NCBI GenBank assembly: GCA_030684415.1
Contig: JAUXNL010000006.1
Coordinates: forward strand, 1 to 22,080
Direction: 5' to 3'
From: Moraxellaceae bacterium
Lineage (GTDB): Bacteria > Pseudomonadota > Gammaproteobacteria > Pseudomonadales > Moraxellaceae
DNA: 22,080 nt
Part shown: positions 1 through 8,943 of the stretch, one piece after another
Layout of the letters: each line of letters begins with the position of its first letter
Position numbering within the stretch: the first letter of the stretch is position 1
Made by a program: the position numbers and the translations under genes
The notes under the pieces: model-generated
What the model was told of the DNA's origin: nothing
The model's database searches: none
Seen by the model: only the letters and a program-made list of their open reading frames with translations

Positions 1-2843
<2,843 letters not shown>

Positions 2844-2844
2844 G

Positions 2845-2876
2845 AGCTTGCTGAAAAATGCGGCTCAGCCAGCGGC
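2845..2876 (-). repeat. Dispersed intergenic element, copy A
   Basis: Read on the minus strand, this 32-bp element begins GCCGCTGGCTGA and ends TTTTCAGCAAGCT. The same two end sequences bound 6454-6496 on the plus strand, with a longer and different middle. It starts one base after the mfd stop codon. The inner GCTGA/TCAGC arms (2850-2854 and 2865-2869) can pair. Confidence 0.65.
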
Positions 2877-2902
2877 TTCCCGGCCAAGGGTGGCCGGGCC
2901 GC

Positions 2903-2930
2903 GAATCCATCACGCTGCCGTGATGGATTC
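2903..2930. repeat. Perfect 12-bp inverted repeat, 4-nt loop
   Basis: GAATCCATCACG, loop CTGC, then CGTGATGGATTC: 12 of 12 bases pair. It lies 60 bases past the mfd stop and next to a second perfect hairpin at 2879-2898. There is no T-tract on either side, so a REP-like element, an RNA-stabilising 3' structure or a protein-binding site is as likely as a terminator. Confidence 0.75.
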
Positions 2931-3183
2931 AGCGTGGAGCGATTCCGCACAGGTGCCAGAATCGCGGGCGGCTACGGGCAGTGCTGCACAATTCTGCTAC
3001 TGATTCGAGGCGGCTGCCTCGGTTTGACTCTGCGCATCTGGCGGCCATCCCTTTCGGGCTGAACCGCGGGCTGCAGCCGCATCGCAGCACCGCAACATGG
3101 CGAAACATGACACGGCTGAATGACGGAATCGCGCGCGCGCATCCAGCCATGCGCAACCCGACTAGACACCCCTTACCACCCCC

Positions 3184-3216
3184 AGACCAACCCCTGACCA
3201 ACCCCTGACCAACCCC
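3184..3216 (+). repeat. Tandem 11-bp repeat, three copies
   Basis: Three contiguous copies of an 11-bp unit, AGACCAACCCC then TGACCAACCCC twice, differ only at the first base. The array ends 7 bases before the AGGA of the DUF4139 gene's ribosome site, so it lies in the promoter or 5' leader. Confidence 0.8.
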
Positions 3217-3235
3217 AAAAAACAGGACACCCACG

Positions 3236-4684
3236 ATGCGGCACAAGACCCTTTTGCTCACCCTGGCCTCTGCCTCTTTACTGCCCCACACCACATTGGC
3301 GATCGAACCCAAAGAAATCCGGAGCACATTGGAAAACCAGCAAGCCGTTGCCGTCACCATTTACAACAACGACATGGCGCTGGTGAAAGACCAACGCAAG
3401 CTCAAGCTCGCCAGCGGCAGCAACATCCTCGCCTTGCGCGACGTGAGCGCACAGATTCGCCCGGAAACCGCCCTGCTGCGTAGCCTCAGCAATCCCGGCA
3501 GCCTGCGCGTAGACGAGCAGAATTTCGATTTCGACCTGCTGACACCCGCCAAGCTGCTGGAAAAATATGTCGGCAAGACCGTCAGCATCCTCCGCACACA
3601 CCCCACCACCGGCGTGGACAGCACCGAGCAGGCCACCGTCTTGGCGGCCAGCGAAGGTGTCGTGCTCAAGATCGGCAACCGCATCGAAACCGGGCTGCCC
3701 GGCCGTATCGTGTTTGATGATGTGCCCGGCACTCTGCGCGACCGCCCGACCCTGGTCACGCGCCTCAACAATAGCGGCGGCGGCGAGCAAACCGTGGAGC
3801 TCAGCTACCTGACTAGCGGGCTGGGCTGGAAGGCCGATTATGTGGCCGAGCTCAACGCGAATGACAACGCGCTCGATCTGTCCGGCTGGGTCACGCTGAC
3901 CAATACCAGCGGTGCCAGCTACCAGAACGCCAAGCTGCAACTGGTGGCAGGCGACGTGAACGTCGTGCAGGAAAAAATGCACCCCGTCGGCATGCTGGAA
4001 GACGGGCGCATGATGCGCATGGCCAGCGCACCGGCCCCCATGGCCGAAGAAGGCCTGCTGGAATATCACCTCTACAGCCTGGCCCGCCCCACCACGATTG
4101 CCGAAAACCAGACCAAGCAGGTTGCCCTGTTGTCTGCCAACGGCATTCCCGCGCGCAAAGAATTGCTGTTGCGCGGCGCCGACTATTACTACCAGAGCAA
4201 CCATGGCGATCTTGGCCAGAAAATGAAGGTCGGTGTGTTTGTCGAATTCGATAACAAGGAAGCCGCCGGCATGGGCATGCCGCTGCCCAAGGGCGTGATC
4301 CGCGTGTACAAGAAAGACAGCCAGGGCAATGCGCAGTTCGTGGGCGAAGACCGCATCGACCACACACCGAAAAACGAAACCGTGCGCCTGAAACTGGGGG
4401 AAGCGTTTGATGTGACCGCCGACAAGAAGCAGACCGACTTCAAGGTCCTGACCAGCAACCAGAAGGGCAATGGTGCTTATGAAAGCGCTTATGAAGTCGT
4501 GCTGAAAAATGCCAAGAAAGAGCGCGTAACGGTAACGGTGCAGGAACCGATTCCCGCCGACTGGAAAATGCTGAGTGAAAGCCACCCCAGCCGCAAGGTC
4601 GCCAGCAATACCGCCGAATGGAAAATCGAGGTGCCGGCCGAAGGCAACGTCACACTGCGCTATCGTGTGCAGGTGAAGTACTGA
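3236..4684 (+). CDS. Secreted DUF4139 domain protein
   Basis: The protein is 482 aa. An N-terminal signal peptide (residues 1 to about 22: basic MRHK, a hydrophobic stretch, then a T-T-L-A cleavage-like end) predicts export to the periplasm. The body resembles bacterial DUF4139 proteins: a beta-rich N-terminal half, GWKADYVAELN near 198-208, and EYHLYSLARPTTI near 284-296. No catalytic motif or metal site is recognisable and the biochemical role of the family is unknown to me. ATG at 3236 is supported by AGGA at 3224-3227. The gene ends with two in-frame stops in a row, TGA then TAG. It stands alone, downstream of mfd in the same direction and convergent with dbpA. Family assignment is from recognition of the sequence; function is not inferred. 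Confidence 0.88.
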   Translation: MRHKTLLLTLASASLLPHTTLAIEPKEIRSTLENQQAVAVTIYNNDMALVKDQRKLKLASGSNILALRDVSAQIRPETALLRSLSNPGSLRVDEQNFDFDLLTPAKLLEKYVGKTVSILRTHPTTGVDSTEQATVLAASEGVVLKIGNRIETGLPGRIVFDDVPGTLRDRPTLVTRLNNSGGGEQTVELSYLTSGLGWKADYVAELNANDNALDLSGWVTLTNTSGASYQNAKLQLVAGDVNVVQEKMHPVGMLEDGRMMRMASAPAPMAEEGLLEYHLYSLARPTTIAENQTKQVALLSANGIPARKELLLRGADYYYQSNHGDLGQKMKVGVFVEFDNKEAAGMGMPLPKGVIRVYKKDSQGNAQFVGEDRIDHTPKNETVRLKLGEAFDVTADKKQTDFKVLTSNQKGNGAYESAYEVVLKNAKKERVTVTVQEPIPADWKMLSESHPSRKVASNTAEWKIEVPAEGNVTLRYRVQVKY

Positions 4685-4807
4685 TAGCCCACTGAAAAAC
4701 TCCGATCATGCCTCGGTAAAACTCTCCTGGTCGCTTCGACAAACTCAGGAGAGTCTTACAGAAGCGATCAGTGCGAGCGGGCTATTCAAAAAGCCTCTGA
4801 ATAACCC
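4684..4807. repeat. Nested inverted repeats after the DUF4139 gene
   Basis: Outer arms ATAGCCC (4684-4690) and GGGCTAT (4779-4785) enclose inner arms ACTCTCCTG (4721-4729) and CAGGAGAGT (4746-4754). The right outer arm can instead pair to the right: GGGCTATTCA (4779-4788) with TGAATAACCC (4798-4807), one mismatch. The inner loop CTTCGACAAACTCAGG resembles intergenic repeats of the CTTCGACAAGCTCAGG type found in many proteobacteria. The element may act as a bidirectional end signal between convergent genes. Confidence 0.6.
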
Positions 4808-4863
4808 GGCACCGCTCCTCCCGAGCTTGTCGTCGAGCTCATCACGAGCCTGGCTGCTCAATA

Positions 4864-4889
4864 CCTGAGCAAGACGCCTGAGCAAGATG
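4864..4889. repeat. Tandem 13-bp direct repeat, two copies
   Basis: CCTGAGCAAGACG followed directly by CCTGAGCAAGATG (12 of 13 identical). It sits between the two convergent genes, beside a small hairpin TGCTCA-ATACC-TGAGCA at 4855-4871. Confidence 0.6.
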
Positions 4890-4896
4890 CCAAGAA

Positions 4897-4925
4897 CATC
4901 TCCGCCACTTCTGCCGGCGGAGATG
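4897..4925 (-). terminator. Perfect 10-bp hairpin at the dbpA 3' end
   Basis: CATCTCCGCC (4897-4906) pairs perfectly with GGCGGAGATG (4916-4925) across a 9-nt loop. It lies 27 bases beyond the dbpA stop on the minus strand. The stem is strong, but the bases after it lack a U-run, so it is a candidate 3' stabiliser or weak terminator. Confidence 0.45.
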
Positions 4926-4952
4926 AGACGCGACTCGCCACTTGCCGCAGCC

Positions 4953-6338
4953 TCAGCCGAGGCGACGCACCTTGAATACGCGGCCTTTGATTTTCGACAA
5001 GCCCTTGAGCGCGCGCGCCGCCATGCTGCGCTCGACGGCCACAAACGCCTGCAAATCAAAAATGTCGATCTTGCCGACATCCGCCCCCGCCATGCCGGCC
5101 TCGCCGGTGAGTGCGCCCAGAATGTCGCCGGGTCGGAGCTTGTCTTTGCGGCCACCGGCAATGTTCAGCGTCACCATGCGCGGTGCTGGCACGCTTCCAT
5201 CGGCTTGCGCGGGCAATTCCGCCCACTCGGCCTTCTGCTTCTGGTACTCCTCGATCGCGTTCACGCGATGCGCCTCCGACGGCGCACACAGGCTGAGCGC
5301 CAGACCCGCCTGACCGGCTCGGCCCGTACGGCCGATACGGTGGATGTGTACTTCCGGGTCAAACGCCATTTCTACATTGATCACGGCAGCCAGGTCTTTG
5401 ATGTCGAGACCGCGTGCAGCCACATCGGTGGCCACCAGCAGCGGGCAACTGCCATTGGCAAACTGCACGAGCACAAGATCACGGTCGCGCTGCTCCAGAT
5501 CGCCGTGCAGCGCCGCAATGAAAAAGCCCTGCGCCGACAATGCCTCGGCCACGTCGGCACAACGCTGCTTGGTATTGCAGAACAGTACCGCTGACGCCGG
5601 CTTGTAATGCCGCATCAAACGCGCGGTGGCCGCCACGCGGTCACGGTTGTCGATTTCGAAAAAGAGTTGGCGAATCTGTGAAGGCGCGGTTTCCTGCTCG
5701 ACGGTCACTTCCACCGGGTTGCGCTGGAAACGACCACTCAGGCCACGGATTTCTTCGGAGTAAGTTGCCGAGAACAGCACGGTCTGGCGCTTTTCCGGCA
5801 AGCGGCCAACGATGTCGCGGATGCTGTCCATGAAGCCCATGTCGAGCATGCGGTCGGCTTCATCGAGCACCAGCGTGCGCAGGCGCGTGGTGGCGAGCGA
5901 ACCTTTGTCGAGATGCTTTTGCACGCGGCCGGGTGTGCCCACAATCACATGCGCGCCGTGCTCCAGCGAATCGAGTTGCGGTCCCATGGCCACGCCTCCA
6001 CAGAGGCTGAGAATCTTGATGTTGCCGGCAAAGCGCGCAAGGCGGCGCAGCTCTTTCATCACCTGGTCGGCGAGCTCACGCGTCGGGCACAGCACCAGCG
6101 CCTGTACATTGAAATCACGTACATCCAATGCAGTGAGCAGACCGATGCCGAAGGCGGCCGTCTTGCCGCTGCCGGTTTGCGACTGCGCAATCACATCGCG
6201 GCCAGCCAGCAGTGAGGGCAGGCTCAGTGCCTGGATGGGCGTCATGTCGTGAAAGCCGAGTTCGGTCAGGGTCGCCAGCAGCGCCGGCGGCAAGGGCAAG
6301 GTGGCAAACGCCGTGGCGGTAGGAGGAGTCGTGGTCAC
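4953..6338 (-). CDS. dbpA: ATP-dependent RNA helicase DbpA
   Basis: DbpA is a DEAD-box helicase acting in 50S ribosome assembly; in E. coli it is activated by helix 92 of 23S rRNA. The 461 aa match DbpA's usual length (457). Motifs: Q-motif region near 27-36 (GFHDMTPIQ), Walker A AQSQTGSGKT 51-60, PTREL near 86-90, DEAD 159-162, SAT 190-192, ARGLDIK and HRIGRTGRAG in the second RecA domain. The C-terminal DbpA RNA-binding domain (about 390-461, including LRPGDILGALTGEAG) separates DbpA from RhlE/SrmB-type helicases. I chose GTG at 6338 because the protein then begins like DbpA (TAFATL) and AGG lies 9 bases upstream; a longer frame from 6398 adds 20 unfamiliar residues. Gene is monocistronic as far as visible. 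Confidence 0.94.
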   Translation of the reverse strand: MTTTPPTATAFATLPLPPALLATLTELGFHDMTPIQALSLPSLLAGRDVIAQSQTGSGKTAAFGIGLLTALDVRDFNVQALVLCPTRELADQVMKELRRLARFAGNIKILSLCGGVAMGPQLDSLEHGAHVIVGTPGRVQKHLDKGSLATTRLRTLVLDEADRMLDMGFMDSIRDIVGRLPEKRQTVLFSATYSEEIRGLSGRFQRNPVEVTVEQETAPSQIRQLFFEIDNRDRVAATARLMRHYKPASAVLFCNTKQRCADVAEALSAQGFFIAALHGDLEQRDRDLVLVQFANGSCPLLVATDVAARGLDIKDLAAVINVEMAFDPEVHIHRIGRTGRAGQAGLALSLCAPSEAHRVNAIEEYQKQKAEWAELPAQADGSVPAPRMVTLNIAGGRKDKLRPGDILGALTGEAGMAGADVGKIDIFDLQAFVAVERSMAARALKGLSKIKGRVFKVRRLG

Positions 6339-6427
6339 GGCAAGGAACCTGTGCAGGAGTGGATCAGGAAGCGCGGGCGGCGATGCTACCACCAGCAAGG
6401 CCCGCCGCCTGCATGCAACCGACGTGA

Positions 6428-6482
6428 CGCCATCCCGCGCGCGGGTTCAGTTAGCCGCTGGCTGAAAAAGCCCGGGATGGCG
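6428..6482. repeat. 10-bp inverted repeat spanning copy B
   Basis: CGCCATCCCG (6428-6437) is the exact reverse complement of CGGGATGGCG (6473-6482). The right arm lies inside the loop of the GCTGAAAA/TTTTCAGC hairpin (6461-6468 and 6484-6491), so the two pairings are mutually exclusive or would form a pseudoknot. Confidence 0.6.
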
Positions 6483-6496
6483 CTTTTCAGCAAGCT
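6454..6496 (+). repeat. Dispersed intergenic element, copy B
   Basis: It begins GCCGCTGGCTGA and ends TTTTCAGCAAGCT, exactly the two ends of the inverted copy at 2845-2876. The middle is longer here (18 bp against 7) and unlike copy A. The arms GCTGAAAA and TTTTCAGC pair perfectly. Shorter relatives of the GCTGAAAAA core occur near 8921 and 16213. Confidence 0.65.
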
Positions 6497-6774
6497 GTCA
6501 GGCGTTGAATCACTCCGCTTGCGCCTCTGGAGGCATGGAACAACCTCGTTCACCCGGCGCCTTCCGCAAAGCATGCTCTCTCAAATCAAGCGTTTCGACA
6601 GGACTCTGCTGGAACCTTCAACACGCTGAGAATCTTGCCGAAGGAAATCGCGGCGGCAGTTTCGAGTTATTCAACGGCTTGTTCGCGGGCGCCTGTTGCC
6701 TGCACAGAAGGACAGGACACAAGGCGAATCCAGGCCACGGCACGGACAGGAGCAAACGGCCACAGCAGAGCGCC

Positions 6775-7629
6775 TCAGTCTTCGTCTTGCGCCTCGGCCG
6801 CGAGGCGGCGGCGTTCGGCCTCTTCGCGCGCATCCATGATTTCGCGCAGCAGGCTGTCGAGATCGGCCGGGGTGTCGTCTTCTTCTACCTCCCCTGTCAG
6901 TTCGCTGTCGGGCGTGAGCAGGCCGGACTCGTAGATGTTCCAGATTTCTCGGCCGTAACGGGTGCTGAGCAATTCAGGCGCAAATTGGCCGAAATACGCG
7001 GCGAGATTGTCGACGTCGCGTTCCAGCATGGTTTGCGCATGATTGTTGCCAGCGGCGTCAACTGCCTGTGGCAAATCGATGATGACGGGGCCGTCAGGCG
7101 CCATGAGGATGTTGTATTCAGACAAATCGCCATGCACGAGGCCGGCACAGAGCATGCGCACGACTTCGCGCACGAGCTGCGCATGGCAGGCCAATGCCTC
7201 TTCTTCGGTAAACGCGACTTCGCTCAGGCGTGGCGCCGGACGGCCGGCGCCGTCATCCACCAGATCCATCAGCAGCACGCCTTCAAAGCAGCCATGTGGC
7301 TGCGGCACGCGCACACCGGCAGCCGCCAGACGATAGAGCGCGCTGACCTCGGCGTTTTGCCAGGCGGCTTCGAGCTCTTGTTTGCCGAAACGCGAGCCTT
7401 TTTCCATGGCACGGGCCGCGCGCGAGCTTTTCACCTTGCGCCCTTCGCGATAGGTGGCGGCCTGGCGGAAGCTGCGCTTTTCGATGTCTTTATAGATTTT
7501 GGCGCAGCGCACGGTAGTGCCGCAGCGCACGAGATAGACAATCGCTTCTTTACCGGATTTGAGCTGGCTCAGCACTTCGTCGATAAGGCCGTCTTCCACC
7601 AGCGGCTGCAAGCGTGCAGGGGTCTTCAT
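6775..7629 (-). CDS. RIO-type serine/threonine protein kinase
   Basis: This is a 284-aa bacterial member of the RIO kinase family, close in sequence to the protein often annotated as RIO kinase in Pseudomonas. Visible motifs: the nucleotide-binding loop SGKEAIVYLV (25-34), Lys44 in CAKIYK, the catalytic loop HGDLSEYN (166-173) with Asp168 and Asn173, and metal-binding Asp185 in IIDLPQ. The conserved basic block KRSFRQA lies at 51-57. The C-terminal tail (about 245-284) is acidic and probably helical. ATG at 7629 matches the family start MKTP; a GTG two codons earlier would add M-R. A GGGG block lies 7 bases upstream. All catalytic residues are present, so an active kinase is expected; archaeal and eukaryotic RIO proteins act in ribosome maturation, but the bacterial substrate is unknown. 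Confidence 0.9.
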   Translation of the reverse strand: MKTPARLQPLVEDGLIDEVLSQLKSGKEAIVYLVRCGTTVRCAKIYKDIEKRSFRQAATYREGRKVKSSRAARAMEKGSRFGKQELEAAWQNAEVSALYRLAAAGVRVPQPHGCFEGVLLMDLVDDGAGRPAPRLSEVAFTEEEALACHAQLVREVVRMLCAGLVHGDLSEYNILMAPDGPVIIDLPQAVDAAGNNHAQTMLERDVDNLAAYFGQFAPELLSTRYGREIWNIYESGLLTPDSELTGEVEEDDTPADLDSLLREIMDAREEAERRRLAAEAQDED

Positions 7630-7690
7630 GCGCACGCCCCGTTGAACGTGGCAGATGAAGCCGGGCTGTCAGCCTTGACAAGACAGCAGG

Positions 7691-7727
7691 CAGACCGCAC
7701 TGAAACAGACCGCCCTGAAACAGACAG
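7691..7727. repeat. Tandem 15-bp repeat, about 2.4 copies
   Basis: CAGACCGCACTGAAA, then CAGACCGCCCTGAAA, then a partial CAGACAG. The first two differ at one base. The array lies in the 157-bp gap between the nagZ stop and the RIO kinase start, so it would be in the kinase leader. Confidence 0.7.
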
Positions 7728-7786
7728 GCCAGGCGCCATAAGACTGGACACGGCAGGTGACACCGCAACAAAAGGCAATGTACGCA

Positions 7787-8806
7787 TCATGCGGTCACAC
7801 AGGCGCTGACCGTTGCCGACACCAGCTTCCAGTTGTCGTCGTTGTGCAACGCCGCCCAGCCCTGACGGAATTTTCCACGCATAGCAGCAAGGCGGCGCTG
7901 GTCCGGAAACTGACCCCGCTTTTCCAGCGCAGCCAACGCTTCCAGCGCACCGGCGCGGTGATTGCACACCAGCACCATGTCGCAGCCGGCATCGAGCGCG
8001 GCATTGACACGATCACTGTAGGAGCCGGAAACAGAGGCGCCCTCCATGCTCAGATCATCGGAAAAGATCACGCCATCGAAACCGAGACGGTCGCGCAGGA
8101 TGTCTTGCAACCAGAACGACGAAAACCCTGCCGGGTGTGCATCCACGCGCGCATAAATCACATGGGCCGGCATGATGCCTTGCAGCTCGCGGGCCAGTGC
8201 AGCAAACGGCTTGAGGTCGTGCGCTTCAATCTCGCTCCAGGGGCGCTCATCCACCGGCATGGCGACATGCGAATCGGCCACCACACTGCCGTGACCGGGG
8301 AAATGCTTGCCGGTAGCCGCCATGCCGGCGTCGTTCATGCCGCGAATGAATTCGCGCAGCAGCACAATGGCAATATCGGGCTCGGCATGAAACGCGCGAT
8401 CACCAATAACCTGCGACAGGCCGCAGTCCACATCGAGAATCGGGGCAAAGCTGATGTCCACGCCAACAGCCAGCACTTCGCTGGCCATCAGCCAACCACA
8501 CTGCTGTGCCAGATGGCGTGCCGCGCCAGGATTGGTGGCATGAAGATCGCCCATGGTTTTCATCGGCGGCAAGCGCACGAACTCACTGCGAAAACGCTGT
8601 ACCCGCCCGCCTTCCTGATCGACCGCGATCAGGATGTCCGGGCGCACGGCGCGAATGTCCTGCACCAGCGCCGTGACCTGCGCCACGCTTTCATAGTTGC
8701 GCGCAAACAGGATGAGGCCGCCAACATGCGGATGCGCCAGCAGACTTTTTTCGTCATCCGTGAGGGTCAGCCCCTCCACGTCCAGCATCAGGGCACCAAG
8801 CGCCAT
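7787..8806 (-). CDS. nagZ: Beta-N-acetylhexosaminidase NagZ
   Basis: NagZ is a cytoplasmic family-3 glycoside hydrolase that removes N-acetylglucosamine from anhydromuropeptides during peptidoglycan recycling. The product feeds AmpR-controlled beta-lactamase induction in species that have AmpC. The 339 aa fit the single-domain NagZ form (E. coli 341). Motifs: DQEGGRVQRF (63-72), the KHFPGHG signature (167-173) with the mobile-loop D178-S-H180, and the nucleophile region SDDLSMEGA (249-257), where one of Asp250/251 is the nucleophile. No signal peptide, as expected. ATG at 8806 is backed by GGAGAAG about 8 bases upstream. It lies 137 bases downstream of the acylase lipoprotein gene and 157 upstream of the kinase. 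Confidence 0.95.
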   Translation of the reverse strand: MALGALMLDVEGLTLTDDEKSLLAHPHVGGLILFARNYESVAQVTALVQDIRAVRPDILIAVDQEGGRVQRFRSEFVRLPPMKTMGDLHATNPGAARHLAQQCGWLMASEVLAVGVDISFAPILDVDCGLSQVIGDRAFHAEPDIAIVLLREFIRGMNDAGMAATGKHFPGHGSVVADSHVAMPVDERPWSEIEAHDLKPFAALARELQGIMPAHVIYARVDAHPAGFSSFWLQDILRDRLGFDGVIFSDDLSMEGASVSGSYSDRVNAALDAGCDMVLVCNHRAGALEALAALEKRGQFPDQRRLAAMRGKFRQGWAALHNDDNWKLVSATVSACVTA

Positions 8807-8868
8807 TTGTTTTTCTTCTCCAGTTGCCGGTGTCGTGCCAGCACTTTCTGTTTATTAGCCGTTTAGTC

Positions 8869-8940
8869 CAGCCATTTTCAGGGCTGCTTTTATACAGCCG
8901 CTTTTGCGTACGGGCCAGCGGCTGAAAAAAGTTCAGCCGC
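8869..8940. repeat. Hairpin cluster between acylase gene and nagZ
   Basis: GCGGCTGAA (8918-8926) pairs perfectly with TTCAGCCGC (8932-8940) across AAAAG, four bases past the acylase stop. CAGCC (8869-8873) pairs with GGCTG (8882-8886), which can also pair with CAGCC (8895-8899). The distal stem may help end the acylase transcript, but its T-run lies in the loop on the minus strand rather than after the stem. Confidence 0.55.
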
Positions 8941-8943
8941 TCG

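Larger units (their letters stand above)
2844..3235. other. Gene-free intergenic region with clustered hairpins
   Basis: This 392-bp stretch between mfd and the DUF4139 gene has no credible coding frame; the frames present lack ribosome sites and family resemblance. It starts with a dispersed repeat (2845-2876). A run of perfect inverted repeats follows: 2879-2886/2891-2898 (8 bp, AGGG loop), 2903-2914/2919-2930 (12 bp, CTGC loop) and 3006-3011/3016-3021 (6 bp, GGCT loop). An 11-bp tandem triplet (3184-3216) sits just before the next gene's ribosome site. None of the hairpins is followed by a T-run, so they are not classical intrinsic terminators. A promoter for the DUF4139 gene should lie here, but I do not see a convincing -35/-10 pair. 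Confidence 0.7.
6339..6774. other. Intergenic region upstream of dbpA
   Basis: This 436-bp gap between dbpA and the RIO kinase gene (both minus strand) should hold the dbpA promoter and the 3' end of the kinase transcript. The half near dbpA carries inverted repeats and the second dispersed-element copy (6428-6496). From 6497 to 6774 I see no gene and no clear promoter; GC content looks slightly lower than in neighbouring genes. A small GCCTC/GAGGC palindrome lies at 6523-6534. A plus-strand frame crossing this gap continues antisense through the kinase gene and is rejected. Confidence 0.65.

Noticed and set aside
3278..4585. 435-codon open frame antisense to the DUF4139 gene
   Set aside because: The plus-strand gene has a signal peptide, ribosome site and family resemblance; the antisense product has low-complexity composition and none of these.
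6339..6398. Longer dbpA start (adds 20 residues)
   Set aside because: The added residues are unlike DbpA N-termini, and GTG at 6338 gives the usual length and start.
6505..7809. 434-codon plus-strand frame across the dbpA upstream gap and the RIO kinase
   Set aside because: Most of it is antisense to the kinase; the first part in the gap has no ribosome site or homology signal.
7757..8866. 369-codon plus-strand frame opposite nagZ
   Set aside because: Antisense shadow of a gene with all NagZ signatures.
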